Assembly (NCBI RefSeq): GCF_000737515.1
Contig: NZ_CP006587.1
Span: 4,397,001 to 4,461,000 of the forward strand
Source of the DNA: Hymenobacter sp. APR13
Lineage (GTDB): Bacteria > Bacteroidota > Bacteroidia > Cytophagales > Hymenobacteraceae
DNA: 64,000 nucleotides
Direction of reading: 5' to 3'
The translations under genes were made by a program, and so were the position numbers. Below, one piece after another: positions 53,192-60,944 of the stretch (positions are counted from its first letter, which is position 1; each line of letters starts with the position of its first letter). Under the pieces are notes generated by a model. The model did not search any database. It saw only the letters and a program-made list of their open reading frames with translations, and was not told where the DNA came from.

Positions 53192-54205
53192 TTATCCCAG
53201 CAGCGGCTTCACCCGCTCGCCCAGCAGCTCGATGGCGCGGAGCAGCTTTTCAGGGGCCAGGTCGGCGTTGTCCATCTGGAACGTGACGCGGCTCACCCCG
53301 CCCAGCGACTCGGCGTGGCGCAGAATCTTGGCGGCTACTTCCTCGGGGTTGCCGACCAGCAGCGCGCCGCGGGGGCCGCGCTGGGCCTCGAAGTGGCCGG
53401 GCGTGACGGGCGGCCAGCCCCGCTCCCGCCCGATGCGCGTGAAGGTGCGGGCGTAGCCGGGGTAGTATTCGGTCACGGCCTGCTCGGTGGTGTCGGCCAC
53501 GTAGCCCAGGGAATGCAGACCGACCTGCAGCTGCTCAGGCGCGAAGCCCGCCTTCCGGCCGGCCTCGCGGTATAAATCCACCAGCGGGCGGAAGCGGTGG
53601 GTTTCACCCCCGATGATGGCCACCATCAGCGGCAGCCCCATGGCCCCGGCCCGCACAAACGACTCGGGTGTGCCGCCGACGCCGCGCCAGATGGGCAGCT
53701 GCGCCTGCATGGGCCGCGGGTACACGGCCTGCCCCGTCAGGGCCGGCCGGAACCGCCCCGACCAGCTTACCTGCTCTTGGTCGCGGATCTGGAGCAGCAA
53801 CGCCAGCTTTTCCTCGAACAGGGCGTCGTAGTCGTGCAGGTTCAGGCCGAACAGCGGGAAGGCTTCGGTGAAGGAGCCGCGGCCCACCACCAGCTCGGCC
53901 CGGCCGTTGCTCAGCAGGTCGAGGGTGGAAAACTGCTGGAACACCCGCACCGGATCGGCGGCGCTGAGCACGGCCACGGCGCTGCCCAGCCGGATGCGGC
54001 TGGTGCGGGCGGCCGCCGCACCCAGAATCACGGCCGGGGCCGAATCCAGGAACTCGCGGCGGTGATGCTCGCCGATGCCGAAGAAATCCAGGCCCACCTG
54101 GTCGGCCCGCTCGATACGCTCCAGGAGCTGGCCCAGGGCCGTGGCGTTGTCGGAGGCGGTGCCCCCCGTAGGGGCCGCGGCGAAGCTGTCGATACCAAGC
54201 TGCAT
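53192..54205 (-). CDS. LLM class (luciferase-like) flavin-dependent oxidoreductase
   Basis: A 337-aa TIM-barrel flavoprotein of the bacterial-luciferase family. Features: MQLGIDSFAA start, QVGLDFFGIGEHHRREFLDS, RIRLGSAVAVLSAADPVRVFQQFSTLDLLS, VVGRGSFTEAFPLFG, WRGVGGTPESFVRAGAMGLPL, and GNPEEVAAKI near the end. The fold uses FMN or F420; a monooxygenase role on an unknown substrate is likely. The start is the ATG at 54205. The frame is open upstream only because it runs through a repeat. Stand-alone gene. Confidence 0.92.
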   Translation of the reverse strand: MQLGIDSFAAAPTGGTASDNATALGQLLERIERADQVGLDFFGIGEHHRREFLDSAPAVILGAAAARTSRIRLGSAVAVLSAADPVRVFQQFSTLDLLSNGRAELVVGRGSFTEAFPLFGLNLHDYDALFEEKLALLLQIRDQEQVSWSGRFRPALTGQAVYPRPMQAQLPIWRGVGGTPESFVRAGAMGLPLMVAIIGGETHRFRPLVDLYREAGRKAGFAPEQLQVGLHSLGYVADTTEQAVTEYYPGYARTFTRIGRERGWPPVTPGHFEAQRGPRGALLVGNPEEVAAKILRHAESLGGVSRVTFQMDNADLAPEKLLRAIELLGERVKPLLG

Positions 54206-54267
54206 AAGTGGGGAGTTGTCCGTTGTCAGGGCTAAAGCTACGCTCTGCCGAGCAACTGGGGTTCGCA

Positions 54268-54381
54268 GAACGATGTAGAGACGCAATATTTTGCGTCTCG
54301 TCGTTGCTGACGTTGGGTAAGTCTGCCCGACCCCAGTTGTTCAACGACGAGACGCAAAAATATTGCGTCTCTACATCGTTC
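54268..54381. repeat. Inverted repeat, GTAGAGACGCAATATTTTGCGTCTC family
   Basis: The left arm GAACGATGTAGAGACGCAAT...CGTCGTTG (54268-54306) and right arm CAACGACGAGACGC...CTCTACATCGTTC (54342-54381) are close reverse complements. Each arm itself folds as GAGACGCAA / TTGCGTCTC. The same element forms the second layer of the nested palindrome at 58832-59110. Confidence 0.88.
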
Positions 54382-54394
54382 ACCTCCTTAAAAT

Positions 54395-54430
54395 GGCAGG
54401 AGCGCAAACCGCAACGTTCGCGCTCCTGCC
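54395..54430. terminator. Hairpin, probable terminator (GCGCGAAC-like)
   Basis: GGCAGGAGCGC / GCGCTCCTGCC pair perfectly around a 14-base loop, just after the 3' end of the gene at 54440. The loop-side words (GCGCAAAC, GTTCGCGC) resemble the inner repeat at 45417-45512. There is no strong T run. Confidence 0.6.
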
Positions 54431-54439
54431 GTTGTGCTG

Positions 54440-55717
54440 CTAGATATTGTGGCTGGCGGTGGTTTCGGGGATGATGACCACGTAATCGTAGTTCATGATA
54501 GTCGTCAGCAGCTCGGAACTGCTGATTTTCAGCTGGTCGCGGAGCAGGGCGCGGCGCAGGGGGCGCACATCGAACACCTGCCAGGCCGTGCCGGCCGGCG
54601 TAGCGGCCACGAAAGGCCGGATCATGTCGGTGTCGGCGTTGGAATAAGTAGCCACGTTCTTGCTGAAATCCTGCGGGTTGAAGCCGCTGTTTTGGGTGCC
54701 TTGTTTGCCGATAACGAAGATGTGCAGCGACTTCTGGTCCTGCATTTCGGCCAAGTTCAGAGCCAGGTTGCCCACATCGTACACGCCGGCGGTAAAGCTG
54801 GCCCCGCGCCCCATGTGGCCGGCCCCGAACTTGAAGAGCATTTTGGGAAGCGGCTGGCCCGGCTGCTGGTAAGCGGGCAACTCGGCCAGCAGGTTGCGGC
54901 GCATCAGGTTTACGCGGTCCTGGTGGCTTTGGAGGCCAGTTTTGGGTTGGATAGCCGTCTGGTTGATGTGGACGCTGGTAATATACTCCTGCACCATGCG
55001 CTGCACCTCCGGGCTTTCCTGGCGGGCCAGGGCCGTGAGGCTATCCAGGGTGGCCGGCGTGTGGCGGTACACCGTGAGCTGGCTGGGGTCGGTGCCCATC
55101 ACGGCTTGGTTGTGGGCTTGGTAGGCTGCGCCCCGTTGCCGCAGGTATGCCGCCGACTGCTTGTTTTTGGTTTTCTCAGCCAGCAGCGCGTAGAAGCGGC
55201 CCGGCGCGAAAAAACCCACCTGTTCCAGCCCCACAAGGGCAGTATTCTGGGCCCGCAACGCCCGGGCCAGCTCGAATTCCTCAGCCCAGCTGTAGAAGGC
55301 AAACCCCATCGGGTACTTCCGCTCAACGGCTACGGGCAGGCCGGGCTGCGCGGCCAGCCGCGTCAGGTCGCGGGCCTGGTACTTGTCGATTTCAGCCACG
55401 AATACTTTTGGCTTCAGCACCTGGGCCACGGCCTGGGTGAACTGCGGAATCTGGGCCATGCCGTGGTCTTCACCCACCAGCACCACCTGGCTTTTCTCGA
55501 TGTCCTGCCGCAGCTTGTCCCAACCTGGGCCGGAAAACTGCGTGCCCTTCTGCTCCAGCGCAAACTGGTATTTGTGGGTGAGGCGGGTGAGCGTACTGTC
55601 CTGGGCCTGGGCGGGCAGGCTGAGCAGGCCGGCCAGCGCAACGCCAGCGGCCAGGCGCAAACGGCGGGCGGCAGTAGCGGTGGAGAAGCAGAGCGGAAGG
55701 CGGAAGGAAGGGTACAT
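54440..55717 (-). CDS. Secreted protein with GEDHG motif (erythromycin-esterase/ChaN-like), function unknown
   Basis: A 425-aa protein with a signal peptide (RLRLAAGVALAGLLSLPAQAQ). The mature part opens with SQVVLVGEDHGMAQIPQFTQAV, followed by VFVAEIDKYQARDL, a His/Arg-containing middle and KMLFKFGAGHMGRG. The G-E-x-H-G motif near the start, an acidic E-I-D, and a later G-x-G-H resemble the superfamily that includes erythromycin esterase and the haem-binding ChaN fold. I cannot say which, and no activity should be assumed. Start ATG at 55717. Divergent from the LytS operon. Confidence 0.65.
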   Translation of the reverse strand: MYPSFRLPLCFSTATAARRLRLAAGVALAGLLSLPAQAQDSTLTRLTHKYQFALEQKGTQFSGPGWDKLRQDIEKSQVVLVGEDHGMAQIPQFTQAVAQVLKPKVFVAEIDKYQARDLTRLAAQPGLPVAVERKYPMGFAFYSWAEEFELARALRAQNTALVGLEQVGFFAPGRFYALLAEKTKNKQSAAYLRQRGAAYQAHNQAVMGTDPSQLTVYRHTPATLDSLTALARQESPEVQRMVQEYITSVHINQTAIQPKTGLQSHQDRVNLMRRNLLAELPAYQQPGQPLPKMLFKFGAGHMGRGASFTAGVYDVGNLALNLAEMQDQKSLHIFVIGKQGTQNSGFNPQDFSKNVATYSNADTDMIRPFVAATPAGTAWQVFDVRPLRRALLRDQLKISSSELLTTIMNYDYVVIIPETTASHNI

Positions 55718-55846
55718 CGGGGAAGATTTAGTTGGCGAGCGGTAGATTCTGGAACGAAGAAATTGCAGAGCTTTAGGCTTCCGAAGTTTCTTCGACCAAG
55801 CGCGGGCCCCACACCACCAAAGCCCGACTTGGTCTGCTGTTTTGCT

Positions 55847-56971
55847 ATGCCAGAATCTGTTTTGCGGGCCGCCGGGCGCTGGCCGGCCCCGAGTGCCCGC
55901 ACCACCACGCTGCTGCTGCAGGCGCTGCTGTGGCTGGTGCTGGCCGGGTTCTACTTCGCCTGGAACAACCGCCCCAACTTCCGCTTCGAGGGGCCCAACT
56001 GGCCGCTGGTAGGGCTGCAGATGGGCTACGCGGTGCTGTTGTTCAATGCCCTGGTGTACCTGATTATTCCGCGCTGGCTGCTGCGCGGGCACTACGGCCG
56101 GGCCCTGCTGGGTGGGGTGGCCCTGCTCTATGCCTTTCAGTTCTGGATGTACGCCGGCACCCGGCTGGCCGAAGCGTACGTACCGCTGTCGGGGGTGCTG
56201 CGGCGCACTATGCACGGGTTTTACGTGGAAGGCTTCTGGGCCGGGCTCCTCAGCCCTGGTCAGCAGCTGAGCGTGTTTTTCGGGCTGCTGGCCATCTGTC
56301 TGTTTCCGGTGCTGATTAGCTTTCTGGCTTACGCGCTGGTGGTGGACCGCCGCCGGCTGCAGCTGGAGCGCAACCACCTGCGCCTGGAGTTGGGCTACCT
56401 CAAGTCGCAGATCAACCCGCAGTTTCTGTTCAACACCCTCGGCAGTTTGCACCAGCTCACCCGCACCCGCGACGCCCGGGCCGGTGACGTGGTGCTGCAC
56501 CTGGCCGACCTGATGCGCTACGCGCTCTACGAAACCGATACCGAGCGGGTGCTGCTCAGCCGGGAGCTGGAGTTTCTGGAAGACTACCTGGCCCTGGAAC
56601 GCCTGCGTCGCCCCGATACCGTGCGCATCAGCCACGAAACCACCGGCACGCCCGCCCACCAGCAGCTCGCGCCGCTGCTGCTGCACCCGTTTCTGGAGCG
56701 CCTCTGCGCCGGCCTCGACGCCGCCCCGCCCGGCACCGCCGCCACCCTGCACAGCACCGTGGCGTTGCAGCCCGAGGCCGTGACGTTTACCCTGACCCGC
56801 ACCAGCGCCGTGCCCCTCACCTACCGCCCCGACGCGGCCGTGGACGCCGCCCTGCGCCGCCTGACCCTGCTCTACCCCGGCCAGCACACCGTGGCCCTCA
56901 CCGAAGACGCCCACTGCGTGCACCTGCGCCTCCACCTGCAACTACCGCCCGATGCGCCGCTGGCTCGCTAA
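55847..56971 (+). CDS. LytS-type histidine kinase homologue lacking the phospho-acceptor His (pseudokinase)
   Basis: A 374-aa membrane protein with about four helices (LLLQALLWLVLAGFYFAW, MGYAVLLFNALVYLII, LLGGVALLYAFQFWMYAG, LSVFFGLLAICLFPVLISFLAYAL), then a His_kinase-type domain. Where intact relatives have NPHFLFN this one reads INPQFLFNTLGSL (Gln192). The ATPase N box is ERLCAGL instead of ENAxKHG, and the G box before RRLTLLYP is missing. It still has a coiled linker for dimerising. The stop overlaps the next kinase gene by 20 bases, so a heterodimer or regulatory partner role is likely. Confidence 0.9.
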   Translation: MPESVLRAAGRWPAPSARTTTLLLQALLWLVLAGFYFAWNNRPNFRFEGPNWPLVGLQMGYAVLLFNALVYLIIPRWLLRGHYGRALLGGVALLYAFQFWMYAGTRLAEAYVPLSGVLRRTMHGFYVEGFWAGLLSPGQQLSVFFGLLAICLFPVLISFLAYALVVDRRRLQLERNHLRLELGYLKSQINPQFLFNTLGSLHQLTRTRDARAGDVVLHLADLMRYALYETDTERVLLSRELEFLEDYLALERLRRPDTVRISHETTGTPAHQQLAPLLLHPFLERLCAGLDAAPPGTAATLHSTVALQPEAVTFTLTRTSAVPLTYRPDAAVDAALRRLTLLYPGQHTVALTEDAHCVHLRLHLQLPPDAPLAR

Positions 56972-58124
56972 GACCCACACCCACGCCAGCCGTTTTTTTG
57001 CCACGCCGGGCGGCCGGGTGCTGCGGCACGCGGCCTGGTGGCTGCTGTTTGTGGGCTTTGAATACTACGTGTTCCGCGGCTTCGGCCAGACGCCGGTGGT
57101 AACCTGGAGCTTCGTGCTGAAGGATGCGGTGGCGGCCATCGGCAGCTACTATTTCTTCTCTGAAGTGCTGCTGCCGCACGTTTTGCTGCGGCGGCGCTGG
57201 CTGCTCACGGCGCTGGGGCTGGTGGCCATCTACTACGGCTGGGCCCTGTGCTCCTACGCCTGCTACGCCCTGCTGGACCGCTACGGCCTGATTTCCAAGG
57301 ACCTCTACAGCTACGCGCACCGCTTCCTCGATGGCAGCCTGTGGGCCGGGGTGTTTTCGTGGCGCAGCGTGAGCATGGGCCTCAACGATTTTGCCGTGAC
57401 GGTGGTGCCGCCCATTCTGCTGCGCTTCATCCGGTTTTTGCTCCGCAGCAGCAACCACAGCCTGCGCCTGGAGCGCGAAAACCTGCATCTGGAAGTGAAT
57501 TTCCTCAAAGCCCAGGTGAACCCGCACTTCCTGTTCAACACCCTCAACAACCTGTATATGATGGTGGTGAAGCAGGACGAGCGCGCGCCCGACATGGTGC
57601 AGCACCTCACCCAACTGCTGCACTACACGGTGTTTGAGTCGGATGCGGCGCTGGTGCCGCTGGCGCGGGAGGTGGAGTTTCTGGCGGCCTACCTGCAGCT
57701 GGAGCGGCTGCGCTACGGCCAGAAGGTTCGCATCGACTACCAGCAAACCGGCCCGCTGGACGCCTACCGCGTCACGCCGCTGCTGTTCTTTCCCTTCGTG
57801 GAAAATGCCTTTAAGCACGGCGTGGACAGCAGCCTCGACGCTTCCTGGGTGGCCATTTTCCTCACGGCCGCCGATGGCTGGCTGCAGTTCGAGGTCCGCA
57901 ACAGCTTCAGCCCCGATGCTCCGCGGCGCGAAGTAGGCGGCGTGGGCATTGCCAACGTGCAGAAGCGCCTGGCCCTGCACTACGCCCCGCCGGACTACCA
58001 GCTCCGCCTCACCCACGACCCCGACGCCTACACCTACCGCGTAACCTTGGCCCTGCGCCTCGCCCCGGCCGCCGCCGCTGTTCCCGCTGCGGCTTCCCTC
58101 CTGCCCATCTCCCCAATGCTATGA
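56952..58124 (+). CDS. LytS-type sensor histidine kinase
   Basis: A 390-aa inner-membrane kinase and intact paralogue of the preceding gene. Helices include HAAWWLLFVGFEYYVF, AAIGSYYFFSEVLLPHVLL and LLTALGLVAIYYGWALCSYACYALL. The phospho-acceptor is His192 in VNPHFLFNTLNNLYMMV, the same position as Gln192 in its neighbour. The ATPase domain keeps the N box (PFVENAFKHGV) and G box (GGVGIANVQKRLALHY). It lacks periplasmic bulk, so it probably senses within the membrane. The stop overlaps the regulator start by four bases (ATGA). Confidence 0.93.
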   Translation: MRRWLAKTHTHASRFFATPGGRVLRHAAWWLLFVGFEYYVFRGFGQTPVVTWSFVLKDAVAAIGSYYFFSEVLLPHVLLRRRWLLTALGLVAIYYGWALCSYACYALLDRYGLISKDLYSYAHRFLDGSLWAGVFSWRSVSMGLNDFAVTVVPPILLRFIRFLLRSSNHSLRLERENLHLEVNFLKAQVNPHFLFNTLNNLYMMVVKQDERAPDMVQHLTQLLHYTVFESDAALVPLAREVEFLAAYLQLERLRYGQKVRIDYQQTGPLDAYRVTPLLFFPFVENAFKHGVDSSLDASWVAIFLTAADGWLQFEVRNSFSPDAPRREVGGVGIANVQKRLALHYAPPDYQLRLTHDPDAYTYRVTLALRLAPAAAAVPAAASLLPISPML

Positions 58125-58819
58125 TTAACTGCCTGATTATCGACGACGAGCCCTTCGCCCGCGAGCTGCTGCAGGGCTACATTGCCCAGATGCCCGGCCT
58201 GCACCTGGTAGCCAGCTGCGAGCATGTCTTCGAGGCCCTGGAGGTGCTCCAGCAGCAGCGCATCGACTTGCTGTTTTCCGACATCAACATGCCCCAGGTG
58301 AACGGGCTGGAGTTTATCCGCTCTTTGCACAACCCGCCCTACGTCATCTTCGTCACGGCCTCGCCCCACCACGCGCTGGAAGGCTACGAGCTCGACGCCC
58401 TCGATTACGTGGTGAAGCCCGTGTCGTTTCCGCGCTTCATGAAGGCCGTGAACAAGGCCCTAGCCGTGGTGGGCAGCCGCCCGGCCGCCCCGGTGGCCGC
58501 CGCGCCGCAGTTTCTGTTCGTGAAGGAGGGCCACTCCCTGCGCCGGGTGCTGTTCGAGGAAATCTACTACATCGAGGGCATGAAGGACTACATCCGCATC
58601 GTGCTCAAAAACCAGATGATCATCACCTACCTGCGCATGAGCCGCGTGGAAGACCAACTGCCACCCAGTCGCTTCATCCGCATCCAGAAGTCCTACATCG
58701 TGCGCCTCGACGCCATCCGGGCCATCAGCGGCAACGAAGTTGAGCTCTACGACCTGCCCGAAAAGCTGCCTGTCGGCAAGCAGCACAAAGAACCCCTGCT
58801 AGCCCAGTTCGGGCTGTAG
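58121..58819 (+). CDS. LytTR family response regulator
   Basis: A 232-aa regulator: receiver domain with IIDDEPFA, Asp54 in LLFSDINMPQVNG, VIFVTASPHHALEGYELDALDYVVKP; then a LytTR DNA-binding domain from about 128 (FLFVKEGHSLRRVLFEEIYYIEGMKDYIRI, RFIRIQKSYIVRLDAI, LPVGKQHKEPL). It is translationally coupled to the LytS-type kinase upstream and should be its partner. Targets unknown. Its end is followed by a very large nested palindrome. Confidence 0.95.
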   Translation: MINCLIIDDEPFARELLQGYIAQMPGLHLVASCEHVFEALEVLQQQRIDLLFSDINMPQVNGLEFIRSLHNPPYVIFVTASPHHALEGYELDALDYVVKPVSFPRFMKAVNKALAVVGSRPAAPVAAAPQFLFVKEGHSLRRVLFEEIYYIEGMKDYIRIVLKNQMIITYLRMSRVEDQLPPSRFIRIQKSYIVRLDAIRAISGNEVELYDLPEKLPVGKQHKEPLLAQFGL

Positions 58820-58831
58820 TTTGCCCCAAAA

Positions 58832-59110
58832 AGAACGTCATTCCGAGCAGCACGAGGAATCTCGCGTGCTGACGTTGTGGCCGTGGTAACGATGTAGAGA
58901 CGCAATATTTTGCGTCTCGTCGTTGCTGACGCTGGGTTCGTAGGAACGATGTAGAGACGCGACACTTCGCGTCTCGTCGTCGAATGACCGGAACCGCATC
59001 ACTTAAACAACGTCAGCAACGACGAGACGCAAAATATTGCGTCTATACATCGTTCCAGCGGCCACAACGTCAGCACGCGAGATTCCTCGCTCCGCTCGGA
59101 ATGACGTTCT
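58832..59110. repeat. Three-layer nested palindrome (about 280 bp)
   Basis: Layer 1: AGAACGTCATTCCGAGCAGC... (58832-58883) with ...CTCGGAATGACGTTCT (59059-59110), over 45 bp per arm. Layer 2: AACGATGTAGAGACGCAATA... (58889-58931) with its partner (59011-59054). Layer 3: GAACGATGTAGAGACGCGAC...GCGTCTCGTCGTCG (58943-58981), with hairpin GAGACGCGA / TCGCGTCTC. Layers 2 and 3 share GATGTAGAGACGC, so a family member seems to sit inside another. It fills the gap between the regulator and mrp genes; only the mrp promoter region lies beyond it. Confidence 0.9.
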
Positions 59111-59151
59111 ATGGGAACAATGTTGCGCAACCGCCGCCCCGGTTTCCGGGT

Positions 59152-59159
59152 TATCTTTG
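59152..59159 (+). promoter_or_regulatory. Possible -7 box for the Mrp gene
   Basis: TATCTTTG is an exact TAnnTTTG match, 33 bases before the ATG at 59193. The nearest TTG (59123) is 26 bases upstream, longer than the usual 19-21. Confidence 0.45.
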
Positions 59160-59192
59160 CGCTTTGCATCCGCACTTTCTTCGCTGACTATA

Positions 59193-60296
59193 ATGGAACC
59201 CATTACCAAAGAAGCCGTCCTCAAGGCCCTGAGCTACGTGGAGGAGCCCGACCTGGGCAAAGACCTCGTGACGCTCAACATGATTGAGGACGTGCAGATT
59301 GACGGCCGCCGCGTGTCGTTCACGGTGGTGCTCACCACGCCCGCCTGCCCCCTCAAACAGCTCATCCACGACGCCTGTGAGCGGGCCATCCACACGATGG
59401 TGGACAAGGACGCCGAAGTCGTCATCGTCATGACCTCGCGCGTGACCACCATGCGCCAGAACCGCGACCTGCTGCCCGGCGTGAAGAATATCATTGCCAT
59501 TGCCTCGGGCAAGGGCGGCGTGGGCAAAAGCACCGTGACGGCCAACCTAGCCATTGCGCTGGCCAAAACCGGCGCCAAGGTGGGCCTCGTGGACGCCGAT
59601 ATCAGCGGCCCCAGCATGCCCCTCATGTTCGGCGTGATGGACGAGCGGCCCCACGTATTCCAGGGCCCCGACGGCAAAAACCTCATCCAGCCGGTGGTAG
59701 CACACGGCGTGAAGCTGATGAGCATCGGCTTCCTGGCCCCGGCCGAGTCGGCCATTGTGTGGCGCGGCCCGATGGCCTCCTCCGCCCTCAAGCAGTTCAT
59801 CACGGAAGTGGACTGGGGCGAACTGGACTACCTGCTCCTCGACATGCCCCCCGGAACCTCCGACATCCACCTGACGATGGTGCAGACGGTGCCCGTCACC
59901 GGCTCGCTCATCGTGACCACGCCCCAGAAAGTAGCCCTGGCCGACGCCGAAAAGGGCCTGCAGATGTTCCGGCTGCCGCAAATCAACGTGCCGGTGCTGG
60001 GCATAGTGGAGAACATGGCCTGGTTTACGCCCGCCGAGCTGCCCGACAACAAGTACTTCATCTTCGGCGAAGGCGGCGGCGTAGGACTGGCGGCCAAGCA
60101 CGAGGTGCCGCTGCTGGGCCAGATTCCGCTGGTGCAGAGTATCCGCGAAAACGGTGACCAAGGCACGCCCGCCATCCTGCAGGACGGCACGCCGGCCGCC
60201 GAGGTCTTCGCCCAGCTGGCCGAGGAGCTGGCCCGCCAGGTGAGCATCCGCAACGCCGTAGCCCCGAAAACCAACATCGTGGAAATGAAGTCGTAA
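59193..60296 (+). CDS. Mrp/NBP35 family Fe-S cluster carrier ATPase
   Basis: A 367-aa protein that likely carries and transfers Fe-S clusters in the cytosol. The N-terminal DUF59/MIP18-like domain (1-90) contains TTPACPLKQLI. The P-loop domain has a deviant Walker A, IASGKGGVGKSTVTANLA (about 107), DADISGPSMPLMFG, and LLLDMPPGTSDIHLT. The C-x-x-C of other Mrp proteins is absent: the region reads VENMAWFTPAELPDNKYFIFG. This appears typical of Bacteroidota members. A NifU-like gene follows 262 bases on, which fits a cluster-assembly context. Confidence 0.93.
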   Translation: MEPITKEAVLKALSYVEEPDLGKDLVTLNMIEDVQIDGRRVSFTVVLTTPACPLKQLIHDACERAIHTMVDKDAEVVIVMTSRVTTMRQNRDLLPGVKNIIAIASGKGGVGKSTVTANLAIALAKTGAKVGLVDADISGPSMPLMFGVMDERPHVFQGPDGKNLIQPVVAHGVKLMSIGFLAPAESAIVWRGPMASSALKQFITEVDWGELDYLLLDMPPGTSDIHLTMVQTVPVTGSLIVTTPQKVALADAEKGLQMFRLPQINVPVLGIVENMAWFTPAELPDNKYFIFGEGGGVGLAAKHEVPLLGQIPLVQSIRENGDQGTPAILQDGTPAAEVFAQLAEELARQVSIRNAVAPKTNIVEMKS

Positions 60297-60311
60297 CTGG
60301 CGGAACGAACC

Positions 60312-60414
60312 AGAACGTCATTCCGAGCAGCGCGAGGAATCTCGCGAGTTGACGTTGCCAAAGTAATCCAACATCAGCACGCGAGATGCTTCGCTGCGCT
60401 ATGCATGACGTTCT
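60312..60414. repeat. Inverted repeat with hybrid arms (AACGTCATTCCGAGC / CATGACGTTCT)
   Basis: The left arm AGAACGTCATTCCGAGCAGC... (60312-60357) is the same type as 58832, with GAGGAATCTCGCG. The right arm (60369-60414) has CGAGATGCTTCG...TGCATGACGTTCT, matching the type at 52995-53163 better. The outer ends and the CTCGCG / CGCGAG cores still pair. Confidence 0.85.
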
Positions 60415-60482
60415 CCGTAGCTACGCCTCCCCTGAACTTCTCCCCGCTCCGGCCGGTTTACCGTAGCGTCGGGCGAATGTTC

Positions 60483-60490
60483 TACCTTTG
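60483..60490 (+). promoter_or_regulatory. Possible -7 box for the NifU-like gene
   Basis: TACCTTTG is an exact TAnnTTTG match 69 bases before the ATG at 60559. No clear TTG -33 is present; TTT at 60457 is 23 bases upstream. Confidence 0.42.
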
Positions 60491-60558
60491 CTTTCGTATT
60501 GCCGACGCTGGCGGACACTTTGCCGCCCGACCAGCGTAAAACCCGTGAAATCCCCGTT

Positions 60559-60855
60559 ATGACCGTATCGCCCACCGTGGAAACCCATCCGCTCCTGCCC
60601 CGCATCGAACAGGCCCTGGATACCATCCGGCCCTACCTGGCCGCCGACGGAGGCAACGTGCGCGTGCTGGAAATCACCGACGACATGGTGCTGCGCCTGG
60701 AGCTGCTCGGTGCCTGCGGCACCTGCCCCATGTCGCCGATGACGCTGAAAGCCGGCGTGGAGGAATCGGTGAAGAAGGCCGTGCCCGAAATCCGCGCCGT
60801 GGAGGCCATCAACGTCACGCCCATGAGTGAGCAGCCCGCCGGCCAGGTCCGGTAG
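60559..60855 (+). CDS. NifU family Fe-S scaffold/carrier protein (C-terminal type)
   Basis: A 98-aa protein consisting of just the NifU C-terminal domain: LDTIRPYLAADGGNVRVLEI, LRLELLGACGTCPMSPMTLKAGVEESV, and IRAVEAINVTP. The Cys pair in GACGTCP binds the cluster. It likely works with the Mrp-type ATPase just upstream. The ATG at 60559 (MTVSPTVETH) is preferred over a longer in-frame start at 60499, because it leaves a good promoter box and leader. A hairpin terminator follows the stop. Confidence 0.93.
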   Translation: MTVSPTVETHPLLPRIEQALDTIRPYLAADGGNVRVLEITDDMVLRLELLGACGTCPMSPMTLKAGVEESVKKAVPEIRAVEAINVTPMSEQPAGQVR

Positions 60856-60877
60856 GCTCGTTTCCTGAGTAACACAG

Positions 60878-60921
60878 CAGCGCCCCGCTCCTGCCGGTTT
60901 TCCGGTTGGGGCGGGGCGCTG
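60878..60921. terminator. Hairpin terminator after the NifU-like gene
   Basis: CAGCGCCCCGC (60878-60888) and GCGGGGCGCTG (60911-60921) pair perfectly, with an inner CCGG/CCGG element, followed on the plus strand by GTGGGTTTTGG. The T run is weak. Confidence 0.6.
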
Positions 60922-60944
60922 TGGGTTTTGGTACTACCCAATGC

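Noticed and set aside
54434..55846. N-terminal extension of the pseudokinase gene
   Set aside because: The frame is antisense to the GEDHG-motif gene. The kinase begins with MPESVLRAAGRW just before its first membrane helix.
58747..59187. Several short ORFs with similar peptides (RLYIV..., REIPR.ARNDV)
   Set aside because: They are translations of the palindromic repeats in different copies, not genes; the same peptide words appear at 54268 and 60300.
59193..60296. Absence of the C-terminal CxxC in the Mrp protein as a defect
   Set aside because: I believe many Bacteroidota Mrp homologues have the same FTPAELPDNKY segment without CxxC, so it is probably lineage-typical and not a loss.
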